Source: UMGS172 sp964424555
GTDB taxonomy: Bacteria; Bacillota; Clostridia; Oscillospirales; Acutalibacteraceae
Direction of reading: 5' to 3'
DNA length: 64,000 nucleotides
Assembly: GCA_964424555.1 (NCBI GenBank)
Contig: CAYRIX010000006.1
Coordinates: 4,843-68,842, forward strand
The notes below the pieces were generated by a model. That model did not search any database and was not told where the DNA came from. It was given only the letters and a program-made list of their open reading frames with translations. Shown piece after piece: positions 1 through 8,080 of the stretch. How positions within the stretch are numbered: the first letter of the stretch is position 1; every line of letters starts with the position of its first letter. A program made the translations under genes and the position numbers.

Positions 1-152
1 CCTTTAGCAAAGCCCGATGTAAAACAGGTCTTGCCTGCACCAAGATCACCTTTAAAAGCAATTACCGTGCCTGCCTCTACCGTTCGGCTGAACTCGGCGG
101 CCAAGTTCTCGGTCTCAAGCCTTGAGTGTGTGACCGTTGTTGTTTTACCCAT
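1..152 (-). CDS. tsaE: TsaE, tRNA threonylcarbamoyladenosine ATPase, 5' part only
   Basis: Only the first 50 codons lie in the window; the gene runs off the left edge. The reading begins MGKTTTVTHSRLETENL and reaches GDLGAGKTCFTSGFAKG, which is the TsaE Walker A loop in its usual place near residue 40. TsaE is the ATPase of the TsaBDE complex that makes the t6A37 base of ANN-decoding tRNAs. The ATG at 152-150 is preceded by AGGAGGGTGAAA, a strong ribosome site. It is divergent from rodA. Identification rests on the N-terminus and P-loop alone, but that combination is characteristic. Confidence 0.85.
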   Translation of the reverse strand, partial: MGKTTTVTHSRLETENLAAEFSRTVEAGTVIAFKGDLGAGKTCFTSGFAK

Positions 153-230
153 TTTCACCCTCCTCAAAAGCATGTTTCCACTTAAATCACACTAAGTATA
201 ACACATCTTTCAGAAAAATAAAAGACTCTC

Positions 231-259
231 TTGAACTATTTTTCTTATTGGAGTATAAT
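231..259 (+). promoter_or_regulatory. sigma-A promoter for rodA
   Basis: TTGAAC at 231-236 and TATAAT at 254-259 with a 17-base spacer, 44 bases before the rodA ATG. Confidence 0.75.
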
Positions 260-302
260 AAGTATAATGAGCACTTGATGCTTTGCATCGGAAAGGAAAA
301 AT

Positions 303-1463
303 ATGAAAATTTTATTCCGCCGCATTGCGGACTATATCCGTGAATGCGACAAGCTGTTATATATACTCTGCATTATAACAACACTGTTCGGCTGTGCCAT
401 GGTGCTTTCAACAACATATAATTATTACGGACAAAGCTACGGTAACTTTATCACTCAGCTCGGTGCTTTGGGCTTGGGTCTGATCGCCATGATAGTTATC
501 AGCAATTTCGATTATAAGAATTTCAGCCGTTTCTGGTTTCTTATAGCATTGGTCGGTCTTGGGTTGGTGGGTCTCACATTTTTCATCGGCATCGCCCCCG
601 GCGCTACCGACGACAAGGCCTGGCTTATGCTCCCCGGTAACATTTCATTCCAGCCCTCTGAGCTTTTAAAGATATGCTTTGCGCTGACCTTCGGTTATCA
701 CTGTCACGTACTGGGCGACCGTGTTAAGAAGTTTTTGCACGTAGTTCCTCTTTGTGTACACGGCGGCATCCCTGTGGTACTGATACATCTTCAAGGCGAT
801 GACGGAACGGCTCTTATATTTGCGCTTATGTTTGTGGGAATGATGTTTGCCGCAGGTGTAAAGGCTCGATACTTTATCATTGCCCTTACCCTTGCTGTGG
901 CGGCTTTACCCTTTATTTATCTGTTTTTGATGAATGAAGACCAGCAGGCACGAATAAACGCTTTATTTTTCGGTGCTGAAGCCGACTACTTAAACACGCT
1001 ATACCAGCAATGGCGAGGCCGTATCGCTATGGCTAACGGCGGTGTCTTCGGTCAGGGCTATTTCAACGGCACGCTTACCCAAAACGGCGGTATACCTTAT
1101 GCTTATAACGATTTTATTTTCACGGCTATCGGAGAAGAATTGGGTCTTATCGGATGCCTGCTGACGCTCGGCCTTATGGCCGCAATATGTATCCGAATAC
1201 TGAGGATAGGCTTCCACTCGAACACCAAGCTGGGACTTGTGATATGCTCAGGTATTTTTACCATGCTTGTTGCTCAAACTGTAATAAACGTCGGAATGTG
1301 TCTGTGGCTGTTGCCCGTTATCGGTGTCGCTTTACCGTTCTTCTCGGCAGGCGGAACCTCACTGCTTTGTACCTATCTCGGATTAGCGGTCGTCATGAGC
1401 GTCCACATCCACCGTGACTCAGGACTCATGAGATTGAGAGAAAAGGATATTTCTATCGGATAA
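303..1463 (+). CDS. rodA: SEDS-family peptidoglycan glycosyltransferase, RodA type
   Basis: A 386-residue polytopic membrane protein of the FtsW/RodA/SpoVE (SEDS) family, which polymerises lipid II into glycan strands together with a class B PBP. Visible family signatures are QPSEL near residue 117, GDDGTALI near 165, NDFIFTAIGEELG near 268, and LPFFSAGGTSLL near the C-terminus. About ten hydrophobic segments are apparent. The ATG follows GGAAAGGAAAAAT. RodA is preferred over FtsW because there is no division cluster nearby and the mre/PBP2 genes lie about 13 kb away, but SpoVE or another paralogue cannot be excluded. The last 11 bases overlap the convergent gene at 1453-1779. Confidence 0.85.
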   Translation: MKILFRRIADYIRECDKLLYILCIITTLFGCAMVLSTTYNYYGQSYGNFITQLGALGLGLIAMIVISNFDYKNFSRFWFLIALVGLGLVGLTFFIGIAPGATDDKAWLMLPGNISFQPSELLKICFALTFGYHCHVLGDRVKKFLHVVPLCVHGGIPVVLIHLQGDDGTALIFALMFVGMMFAAGVKARYFIIALTLAVAALPFIYLFLMNEDQQARINALFFGAEADYLNTLYQQWRGRIAMANGGVFGQGYFNGTLTQNGGIPYAYNDFIFTAIGEELGLIGCLLTLGLMAAICIRILRIGFHSNTKLGLVICSGIFTMLVAQTVINVGMCLWLLPVIGVALPFFSAGGTSLLCTYLGLAVVMSVHIHRDSGLMRLREKDISIG

Positions 1464-1779
1464 TTACATTACCAAGCTCCTTAATTGTGTCTATGACATA
1501 TTTAAGGAGCTTTATTATGCCCGAACAGTATTTTTCAAAAAACTCGATAACCCGTTCAATGATACTTACGAGCGGAAAATACATCTCTTTGCCGAACACG
1601 GTGACATAATCCTTATTATCCATCGAAAAGGCTGTTGTCTCAAGACCGAAAGCGTCCCTTTGGATAACCGAGTAGGCTTTACCCATTAACATAACAGCAA
1701 CGGCGGCGCACATCAAAATGAATAGCGTCACCGTCATGGAACGAAGCATTATTCTATTACTTTTGCTTAATTTTTTCAC
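1453..1779 (-). CDS. small single-pass membrane protein, unknown function
   Basis: A 108-residue protein that I do not recognise. It has a basic N-terminus, one strong hydrophobic segment at about residues 13-35 (LFILMCAAVAVMLMG), then an amphipathic C-terminal half rich in Ile, Lys and Glu. It starts 17 bases after the spoIIP stop on the same strand, so it is probably cotranscribed with gpr-spoIIP and may be a sporulation-associated membrane protein; that is inference from position only. It overlaps the end of rodA by 11 bases tail to tail. Confidence 0.6.
   Translation of the reverse strand: MKKLSKSNRIMLRSMTVTLFILMCAAVAVMLMGKAYSVIQRDAFGLETTAFSMDNKDYVTVFGKEMYFPLVSIIERVIEFFEKYCSGIIKLLKYVIDTIKELGNVIIR
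1474..1512. terminator. hairpin at the rodA 3' end, inside the convergent gene
   Basis: AAGCTCCTTAA at 1474-1484 is perfectly complementary to TTAAGGAGCTT at 1502-1512, with a 17-base loop and TTTATTAT after it on the + strand. It lies 11 bases past the rodA stop and within the coding sequence of the opposite-strand small gene. It could end rodA transcription; the weak U-tract makes this uncertain. Confidence 0.4.
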
Positions 1780-1796
1780 GTCTTAGGTTTCCTTCT

Positions 1797-2870
1797 TCAC
1801 TGTAGGTCAAGCAGTAGCACAAGTGAATCTCCAACCAGCTCAGCCGAATACAAAGCCTGCTCAAAGGTGTTGGCATCACTGCCGACCTCTATAAGTATAG
1901 AACCCGTTGTAAGATCCTGATTGTATTTTGCCGACTTTAATAGCATTGCCCTTGCAAATTGCGGATATGAGGTTTCAAAAACATATTGCAGCTTGGTTGC
2001 AAGCCGTAGATTCTGACGCCATTCGGGATGATTCTCAATGCTGCCCGTCTCGCTTCCCATAACCAGCATGACCTGTGCCGCCTCTTTTCCACCCACCGTC
2101 ACTACAGGTGCTATCTTATCACTTTTTCCGCTTGATATAGAATCTCGGTGAACATCTATGGCAATTTTTATGGTGGGATATTTCTCTAAATATTTTTTTA
2201 CAGTCTCAGCCGAGCGTGAGTAACTACCCGAAAAGCCCGGGTGGTCGTGCAGGGTTTTATCATGAACGACCGTATATCCTGCCTCGGTCAATCTTTCGGC
2301 AATCACCTCTCCGACCTTGACGATATTGGCCTCGGTATCAGTGCTGCGAGGCTCGTCAAAGTCGGTATAATATTGGTCTTCATCCGTCATAAAGCTTTCG
2401 GTAGCGTGGGTATGGTATATCAGTATCTGCGGCTCGGCAGATTTGGTTACCTTAAACCCCAGTTCGGTAGTAAGGTCGGAGGCAATATCTATTTCTGCAC
2501 CGCTTCGATTGCTGATATAAACACCGTTATATTTTGTATTTGCACTGTAGGGTGACAGGGTCTTCTTGATTATACTGCCCATGACCTTTTCTTCGACTGC
2601 TGTACTATTCGACTGCTGACTTTCAACCGTAGCCTCGGTCTTTACCGATTCTATCACCTGCTGTGACACCTCGGTGTCTGTAATTTCGGGCGTCTTCGAT
2701 GTGGCCTCGGTACTGAAAAAGCCGCTGATACCGTCGGGTGCCGCCGCAACTAACGAGGCTATAGCCAATCTCTCGGCAAGCCTTGTTGCATCCAACCCTA
2801 CAACACTTACCGCAGCAAGGCACAGCATAAGCACTGCGGCTATTATTCTGATAATATTTTTAAATCTCAC
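1797..2870 (-). CDS. spoIIP: SpoIIP, stage II sporulation protein P
   Basis: A 357-residue protein with an N-terminal hydrophobic segment (residues about 8-26), a low-complexity Ser/Thr/Glu linker, and the SpoIIP catalytic domain from about residue 145. Family marks are ILIYHTHATESF, DVHRDSIS and IEVGSDANTFEQAL; the HTHATE and HRD residues match zinc-dependent amidase/endopeptidase sites of the family. SpoIIP works with SpoIID and SpoIIM at the septum to thin peptidoglycan during engulfment. The start is GTG at 2870, preceded by AAAGGAAAC. It lies 56 bases downstream of gpr, the usual clostridial and bacillar order. Expected to be under sporulation sigma control. Confidence 0.92.
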   Translation of the reverse strand: MRFKNIIRIIAAVLMLCLAAVSVVGLDATRLAERLAIASLVAAAPDGISGFFSTEATSKTPEITDTEVSQQVIESVKTEATVESQQSNSTAVEEKVMGSIIKKTLSPYSANTKYNGVYISNRSGAEIDIASDLTTELGFKVTKSAEPQILIYHTHATESFMTDEDQYYTDFDEPRSTDTEANIVKVGEVIAERLTEAGYTVVHDKTLHDHPGFSGSYSRSAETVKKYLEKYPTIKIAIDVHRDSISSGKSDKIAPVVTVGGKEAAQVMLVMGSETGSIENHPEWRQNLRLATKLQYVFETSYPQFARAMLLKSAKYNQDLTTGSILIEVGSDANTFEQALYSAELVGDSLVLLLDLQ

Positions 2871-2883
2871 GGTACTGTTTCCT

Positions 2884-2917
2884 TTGACTCATACTTTAGT
2901 TAATATATATGAGTCAA
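2884..2917. other. 10-base inverted repeat between gpr and spoIIP
   Basis: TTGACTCATA at 2884-2893 and TATGAGTCAA at 2908-2917 form a perfect 10-base-pair stem with a 14-base loop. On the coding (minus) strand it ends right at the spoIIP ribosome site AAAGGA and has no U-tract, so an operator or an mRNA-processing hairpin is more likely than a terminator. Confidence 0.5.
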
Positions 2918-2926
2918 TCGGTGCGA

Positions 2927-3775
2927 TTAGACGCAGGATGACAGTGTCTCGAAGGCGTTTTCAGGCTGAAGAGCAACATTTATGGCAAAGGAAATTATCT
3001 GACTCAGTTTTTCTATCATTCGGTCGATATCCCTTGGGGTTACTATGAGCGGCTCATGCTCACGTCGGCTTTTTCCTGTCAGATCGAAGCTTAAGGTAGA
3101 CGCATCTACAACTGTAGGCACACCAACCGTAACACATTTGACACCGAGTGTTTTTTCGGAAAGCTCGGTGCGTGAATTACCCACACCCGAACCGGGAGCT
3201 AAGCCTGTATTGCTCAACTGCACGGTGCGGCCAAGACGGGAGACGTCACGTGCGGCAAGTGCATCTATTATTATAACGGCCTGAGGCTTGATACGTTCGA
3301 CAGCACCCTCGATTATCTCCTTAGCCTCCATACCCGTCTGTCCCAAAACCCCGGGACAAAGCACCGAGACTGAGGCCATGTGCTCCAGACCTAAGCTCCT
3401 TGCAAGCTTGGGTGAAATATGCCGTGTTGCAAAAACCTTTTCTGCCGATTTCGGTCCTAACGCATCGGGCGTGACCGTTTTGTTACCAACACCTACTACC
3501 AAAAGATCGCCCTCAATAGAACCAACAAGGCCCCTTATTTCGGCAATGAGTATCTCTCGCAGCATATCAGAATCAAAAATGTTATAGTTTTCACTTGTTT
3601 CAAGTGTTACATATTTTCCCACAGGTTTACCTATTTCTTTGGCCGCCGCATCATTCAATATCTCAACGTTGGTAACCTCGATCCCCTCAACCTCGTATTT
3701 TCTTACCTTGACATTTTTCTCGTTTTCGGTCTTATCGGCCATGAATTCAACGGCAATATCGGTTCTTATTCCCAT
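2927..3775 (-). CDS. gpr: GPR, germination protease
   Basis: A 282-residue aspartic-type protease (peptidase family A25) that degrades small acid-soluble spore proteins at germination. Family marks include MGIRTDIAVEF at the N-terminus, GVGNKTVTPDALGP and IIIDALAARDVSRLG; the two Asp residues in TPDALGP and IDALAARD are the conserved acidic pair. Length is shorter than the approximately 370-residue Bacillus zymogen, as in many clostridia. The ATG at 3775 follows AGGAGTATTAAA. It heads the gpr-spoIIP-small membrane protein unit and is divergent from rpsT. Confidence 0.93.
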   Translation of the reverse strand: MGIRTDIAVEFMADKTENEKNVKVRKYEVEGIEVTNVEILNDAAAKEIGKPVGKYVTLETSENYNIFDSDMLREILIAEIRGLVGSIEGDLLVVGVGNKTVTPDALGPKSAEKVFATRHISPKLARSLGLEHMASVSVLCPGVLGQTGMEAKEIIEGAVERIKPQAVIIIDALAARDVSRLGRTVQLSNTGLAPGSGVGNSRTELSEKTLGVKCVTVGVPTVVDASTLSFDLTGKSRREHEPLIVTPRDIDRMIEKLSQIISFAINVALQPENAFETLSSCV

Positions 3776-3810
3776 TTTAATACTCCTATTTTCAAAATTT
3801 TGACCAATAT

Positions 3811-3839
3811 TATTTTGTTTTTATGTTCCCGAAATATGC
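3811..3839 (-). promoter_or_regulatory. candidate sigma-F/G promoter for gpr
   Basis: On the minus strand GCATA (3839-3835) and CAAAATA (3817-3811) are separated by 17 bases, resembling the forespore sigma -35 and -10 pattern. gpr is forespore-expressed in Bacillus. The match is short and not decisive. Confidence 0.35.
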
Positions 3840-3874
3840 AGAATGAAAAAATTTAAAAATCCGCAAAAAAAGTG

Positions 3875-3903
3875 TTGCATTTTGGAAATGACGGTGGTAT
3901 TAT
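3875..3903 (+). promoter_or_regulatory. sigma-A promoter for rpsT
   Basis: TTGCAT at 3875-3880, 17-base spacer, TATTAT at 3898-3903, 54 bases before the rpsT ATG. The same -35/-10 style (TTGCAA-17-TATTAT) precedes rpmB. Confidence 0.65.
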
Positions 3904-3957
3904 ATATTCACTGTGGATTGTGATGTCCGCTATGTATCAATTCAAGGAGGTGGAACT

Positions 3958-4218
3958 ATGCCTAACATTAAGTCCGCCAAGAAGCGCGTGCTCATCGCAG
4001 AAGCTAACTACATGCGTAACAAGAGCATCAACTCTGCTCTCAAGACTGCAATCAAGAAGGCTGACGCTGCAATCGAAAGCAACGCTGCTGACAAAGCAGA
4101 GGTTGTCAAGGTTGCTGTTAAGAAGATCGATCAGGCAGTTTCTAAGGGTATTCTTCATAAGAACACCGCTGCAAGAAAGAAGTCTGCTCTCGTAGTCCGT
4201 CTTAATAAAGCTAACTAA
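3958..4218 (+). CDS. rpsT: 30S ribosomal protein S20
   Basis: An 86-residue basic protein beginning MPNIKSAKKRVL, the standard S20 N-terminus, and continuing with the Lys/Ala-rich helices typical of S20, which binds the 5' domain of 16S rRNA early in assembly. The ATG at 3958 is chosen over an in-frame upstream start at 3913 because AAGGAGG sits 7 bases before it and the family begins MPNIKSA. Monocistronic, with its own promoter and terminator, divergent from gpr as in other Firmicutes. Confidence 0.97.
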   Translation: MPNIKSAKKRVLIAEANYMRNKSINSALKTAIKKADAAIESNAADKAEVVKVAVKKIDQAVSKGILHKNTAARKKSALVVRLNKAN

Positions 4219-4253
4219 TGTCTTGACATAGCATTAATGCATGACGAAATAAC

Positions 4254-4289
4254 GGCTGTCGGAAATATCCGACAGCCTTTTTCGTTTTT
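4254..4289 (+). terminator. intrinsic terminator of rpsT
   Basis: GGCTGTCGGA (4254-4263), loop AATA, TCCGACAGCC (4268-4277), then TTTTTCGTTTTT. Confidence 0.93.
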
Positions 4290-4307
4290 ACACCTTTAAG
4301 CATAATT

Positions 4308-4336
4308 AAAAACGCAGTTCGTTGAACTGCGTTTTT
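4308..4336 (-). terminator. terminator for the minus-strand gene at 4339
   Basis: AAAAACGCAGTTC (4308-4320), 3-base loop, GAACTGCGTTTTTT. A-run and T-run on both sides make it usable in both directions; it directly follows the stop of the 4339-5058 gene. Confidence 0.85.
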
Positions 4337-4338
4337 TG

Positions 4339-5058
4339 TTATTCTTCAGTATCTACAATTTCATTATTGGAAATTTCGGCATCCTGCTTTTGCTTACGGC
4401 GGCGCTGAGACTTTTTCAAAGGACGGTCAGTCGGGAAAATCTCCTCACCCTTGTAATTATCCATAATTTCCTCAAAGTCCTCGGGGCTAAGCTTGACCTC
4501 GCCGTTTTTACTGTGCGATCTGTAAAGGTTATCAACGATTTTGTCGTAGGCCTTAGGTATCTGCAGACGGTAGGTCATAAAAATCATGACACCGAGTATT
4601 ATCGCAAGCAGGGCAACCAAAATTGACGGAATAGCCAAGACCCAGAAATTGCCTGACGCTCCTGTATTGAAGTTGTTTTCATTACTCACACTGTAAAACG
4701 TTGTAAAAATTATAACACAATCGATACAGGCCGAAAGTATAAACGGTATACACAGTTTATACTTTAGTAAAAAATAACTTGCCACTAAAGTAAATACAGC
4801 TATAATCATGGTTATAAAATATGTATGGTGTTCGTTGTACAGAGCCTGACCGTCAGCAGTTGTCGCATCCTTATACTCACTCATCCACACTAAATTACCC
4901 ATCATTGTCGTCAGGCAGGCAATTATGGCCGCCGCCGCACAAAGACAATAAAACACCTTTAAGACCTTTACGACCGTATCCTTGGTCGTTTTTTCCTTGT
5001 TACCCTTAACCGCCAGTTCGGCATAGTGGCGGATATTTTGATTCTTCATTTTAGTCAA
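4339..5058 (-). CDS. four-pass membrane protein, unknown function
   Basis: A 239-residue protein that I do not recognise. A short cytosolic N-terminus is followed by four hydrophobic segments (about residues 30-50, 80-100, 102-122 and 137-162), then a charged C-terminal tail of about 75 residues ending in KKSQRRRKQKQ and an acidic stretch. The tail KLSPEDFEEIMDNYKGEEIF suggests a cytosolic helical region. It stands alone between rpsT and manA, with its own terminator. No function is proposed. Confidence 0.65.
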   Translation of the reverse strand: MTKMKNQNIRHYAELAVKGNKEKTTKDTVVKVLKVFYCLCAAAAIIACLTTMMGNLVWMSEYKDATTADGQALYNEHHTYFITMIIAVFTLVASYFLLKYKLCIPFILSACIDCVIIFTTFYSVSNENNFNTGASGNFWVLAIPSILVALLAIILGVMIFMTYRLQIPKAYDKIVDNLYRSHSKNGEVKLSPEDFEEIMDNYKGEEIFPTDRPLKKSQRRRKQKQDAEISNNEIVDTEE

Positions 5059-5096
5059 TTAATATCACCTTTTTGCACTCATTTTTCGATAAATCA

Positions 5097-5125
5097 TTGC
5101 CAAATTATTTCCAAAATGATATACT
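5097..5125 (+). promoter_or_regulatory. sigma-A promoter for manA-trmL
   Basis: TTGCCA at 5097-5102, 17-base spacer, TATACT at 5120-5125, 57 bases before the manA ATG. Confidence 0.6.
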
Positions 5126-5181
5126 TATTAAATAGTACAATTTTCTTTTGATTTTGTCAAGTTTTTTCGGGAGTTGATCTT

Positions 5182-6132
5182 ATGTACATAATAAAATTAA
5201 AGCCTGCATTTAAGGATTACCTTTGGGGCGGCACACGTTTACGTGACGATTTTGGATTGGACTGCTGCCTTGAAAAGATAGCTGAGTGTTGGATGCTGTC
5301 CTGCCACAAGGACGGAAATTCAACCGTACAAAACGGTGAATATGCCGGTTTGACCTTAAAGGAAGCTATTGAAAAGAGCGAGACCTCGCTAATCGGCAAA
5401 AATGCTGAAGCTTTCGAGGACTTTCCTATTCTTATAAAGCTTATTGACGCCAAACAGAATTTGTCCATTCAGGTGCACCCGAATGATGAATATGCTTTAA
5501 ATAATGAGGGTGAATTCGGCAAGACCGAGATGTGGTACGTTGTTGACTGTGATGAGGGCGCTTACCTTTACTACGGCTTTAAAGAGACCATAACCAAAGA
5601 GCAGTTTAAAGCGGCTATTGAAAACAATACCCTGACCGATATTCTCAACAAGGTCGAGGTCAAAAAGGGCGATTGCTTCTTTATTGAGGCAGGCACGGTG
5701 CACGCCATCGGTGCAGGTCTGCTGATTGCCGAGATTCAACAAAACAGCAATACCACCTACCGTGTTTATGACTATGCCAGAGTCGGCGCTGACGGCAAGC
5801 CCCGAGAATTACACACCGAAGAAGCGCTTGAGGTCACCGTGACCGCACCGCCGACCGCACCCATACTGCACGACACCGGTGACTTGGAGACCCTGCTCGC
5901 CGAGTGTAAATATTTCACTGTTAAAAAACACACCGTAGGGGCGAACTGTGTTCGCCCGCACAGCATTGAATTAAACATAGATAGCACATCTTTCTCCTCC
6001 CTTTTGTGTGTAGATGGACAGGCCACCGTCGGTGATGTAGGCATAAAAGCAGGCGAATGTGTATTCATTCCTGCCGGTATGGGCAACGTTATCATCTCAG
6101 GCAACGCAACCTTGCTTGAATCAAGAGTTTAA
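5182..6132 (+). CDS. manA: mannose-6-phosphate isomerase, class I
   Basis: A 316-residue cupin-fold zinc enzyme interconverting mannose 6-phosphate and fructose 6-phosphate. The start MYIIKLKPAFKDYLWGG is typical. Zinc ligands are visible in IQVHPND (about residue 96) and KTEMWYVVD (about 113), with HAIGAG near 174 carrying a further His. Length fits the short Firmicutes class I enzymes. The ATG at 5182 follows CGGGAGTTGATCTT. trmL starts 13 bases downstream, so the two are probably cotranscribed. Confidence 0.92.
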   Translation: MYIIKLKPAFKDYLWGGTRLRDDFGLDCCLEKIAECWMLSCHKDGNSTVQNGEYAGLTLKEAIEKSETSLIGKNAEAFEDFPILIKLIDAKQNLSIQVHPNDEYALNNEGEFGKTEMWYVVDCDEGAYLYYGFKETITKEQFKAAIENNTLTDILNKVEVKKGDCFFIEAGTVHAIGAGLLIAEIQQNSNTTYRVYDYARVGADGKPRELHTEEALEVTVTAPPTAPILHDTGDLETLLAECKYFTVKKHTVGANCVRPHSIELNIDSTSFSSLLCVDGQATVGDVGIKAGECVFIPAGMGNVIISGNATLLESRV

Positions 6133-6144
6133 GAGGTGACTAAA

Positions 6145-6645
6145 ATGGCAACACTTAATGTAGTTTTGGTCGAGCCCGAAATTCCGCAGAATATGGGCAA
6201 TATTGCCCGTACCTGCGCCGCAACGGGTGCCCGACTTCATATTATCAAGCCGATGGGCTTTTCCATCGACGACAAAAAGCTTAAACGGGCAGGACTTGAT
6301 TATTGGTATCTGCTCGACATCACCTATTATGAAAATTTAGACGACTTTTTATCTAAAAATTGCGGTCAGTTTGCCTTTTTCACCACTAAGGGCAGAAAAA
6401 CACATTCCGATGTTGAATATAAGGATAATTGCTACTTGTTTTTCGGCAAAGAAACCAAGGGCTTGCCCGAGGAATTGTTGCTCGAACACCCCGATGAATG
6501 TGTCCGTTTGCCCATGATCGGCGAGGCAAGGAGCCTTAATTTGTCCAACACCGTCTGCGTCGGAGTTTATGAGGTCCTGCGCCAATGGAACTACCCCGAA
6601 CTTCAAAACCAAGGGCAGTTGCACAACTATAAATGGGAGGAATAG
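6145..6645 (+). CDS. trmL: tRNA (cytidine/uridine-2'-O-)-methyltransferase TrmL
   Basis: A 166-residue SPOUT methyltransferase that methylates the ribose of the wobble base (position 34) in tRNA-Leu isoacceptors. Family marks: NVVLVEPEIPQNMGNIARTC at the N-terminus, LFFGKETKGLPEE near residue 100, and the knot motif RSLNLSNTVCVGVYEVLRQ near the C-terminus. The ATG at 6145 is preferred to the in-frame GTG at 6136, which forms part of the ribosome site AAGAGGTG. Confidence 0.92.
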   Translation: MATLNVVLVEPEIPQNMGNIARTCAATGARLHIIKPMGFSIDDKKLKRAGLDYWYLLDITYYENLDDFLSKNCGQFAFFTTKGRKTHSDVEYKDNCYLFFGKETKGLPEELLLEHPDECVRLPMIGEARSLNLSNTVCVGVYEVLRQWNYPELQNQGQLHNYKWEE

Positions 6646-6698
6646 TAATTTGCACAAATAACCTGTTAAAAAATTCATTAAATTATCCAAATAATATC

Positions 6699-6727
6699 TT
6701 GAAAAATCGTGAGAGATGTTATAAAAT
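6699..6727 (+). promoter_or_regulatory. sigma-A promoter for pgk-tpiA-gpmI
   Basis: TTGAAA at 6699-6704, 17-base spacer, TAAAAT at 6722-6727, 46 bases before the pgk start. Confidence 0.65.
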
Positions 6728-6772
6728 AAGATTGTTCAAAATTTGACAATATATCTGAAAGGATGAACCCCT

Positions 6773-7984
6773 ATGTCAGTATTAAACAAGAAAACTGTAG
6801 ATGACATCAATGTAAAGGGCAAGCGTGTTCTCGTTCGTTGCGATTTCAACGTTCCCTTGAAGAACGGTGTCATAACCGATGAAAACCGTATCGTAGCGGC
6901 ACTTCCCACCGTCAAGAAGCTTATCGCAGACGGCGGTAAGGTGATTCTCTGCTCTCACCTCGGCAAGCCGAAGGGTGAGCCCAAGCCCGAGCTCAGCTTA
7001 GCACCCGTTGCAAAGCGTTTGAGCGAGCATTTGGGTCAGGACGTTGTTTTTGCTGCTGATGACTGTGTTGTCGGCGAGAATGCCAAGGCAGCAGTTGCCG
7101 CTATGAAGGACGGCGACGTTGTTCTTCTCCAGAACACCCGTTACAGAGCTGAAGAGACCAAGAACGGCGAGGCTCTCTCTAAAGAGCTTGCTTCTTTGTG
7201 CGAAATCTATGTAAACGACGCTTTCGGTGCCGCACACCGTGCACACTGCTCTACCGTTGGTGTTACCGAGTATGTTGAGGAGGCCGCTGTTGGTTACCTC
7301 ATGCAGAAGGAGCTCAAGTTCCTCGGTGGTGCTGTTGAGAACCCTGTCCGTCCCTTCGTTACCATCCTCGGTGGTGCAAAGGTTGCTGACAAGCTTCCCG
7401 TTATTGAAAATCTCCTTACCAAGGCTGACACCGTTATCGTCGGCGGCGGTATGGCTTACACCTTCCTCGCAGCCAAGGGCTACGGTGTAGGTACCTCTCT
7501 CCTCGACCAGGAGAAGATCGAGTACTGTAAAGAAATGATGGCTAAAGCAGAGGCTAACGGCGTAAAACTTTTACTGCCTGTTGACTGCACTGTCGGTAAG
7601 GTCTTCCCCGATCCTATCGACGGACCTGTTGAGGTCGTTGTTGTTGATGCTGACAAGATTCCCGATGATCACATGGGTCTTGACATCGGTCCCAAGACCG
7701 CTGCTATGTACGCAGAGGCTGTAAAGAGCGCTAAGACCGTTGTTTGGAACGGACCTATGGGCGTATTTGAGAACCCCACCTTGGCAAAGGGTACTATCGC
7801 TGTTGCTCAGAGCCTTGCAGAGACCGATGCTACCACCATTATCGGCGGCGGTGACTCGGCAGCTGCTGTTAACACCCTCGGCTTCGGTCCTAAGATGAGC
7901 CACATCTCTACCGGCGGCGGCGCATCTCTTGAGTTCCTTGAGGGTAAGGAGCTTCCCGGTATCGCAGCAGTTAACGATAAATAA
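6773..7984 (+). CDS. pgk: phosphoglycerate kinase
   Basis: A 403-residue glycolytic enzyme transferring phosphate from 1,3-bisphosphoglycerate to ADP. Visible marks: RVLVRCDFNVPL (substrate-binding signature) near residue 20, SHLGKPKG near 63, ILGGAKVADKLPV near 200, and the nucleotide-site segments NGPMGVFE and GGGDSAAAV. Length is normal. Codon use is strongly biased towards GCT, GTT and CTC-type codons, as expected of a highly expressed gene. First gene of the pgk-tpiA-gpmI operon; ribosome site AAAGGA, with the ATG at 6773. Confidence 0.98.
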   Translation: MSVLNKKTVDDINVKGKRVLVRCDFNVPLKNGVITDENRIVAALPTVKKLIADGGKVILCSHLGKPKGEPKPELSLAPVAKRLSEHLGQDVVFAADDCVVGENAKAAVAAMKDGDVVLLQNTRYRAEETKNGEALSKELASLCEIYVNDAFGAAHRAHCSTVGVTEYVEEAAVGYLMQKELKFLGGAVENPVRPFVTILGGAKVADKLPVIENLLTKADTVIVGGGMAYTFLAAKGYGVGTSLLDQEKIEYCKEMMAKAEANGVKLLLPVDCTVGKVFPDPIDGPVEVVVVDADKIPDDHMGLDIGPKTAAMYAEAVKSAKTVVWNGPMGVFENPTLAKGTIAVAQSLAETDATTIIGGGDSAAAVNTLGFGPKMSHISTGGGASLEFLEGKELPGIAAVNDK

Positions 7985-8080
7985 TTAAGCTGAAAATTCA
8001 AAACCGCGGCACGAGGTACTTCTTGTGCCGCAGTTTGTATGTATTGACATTAATATTTTAAACATTTGGAGGATACTAAA

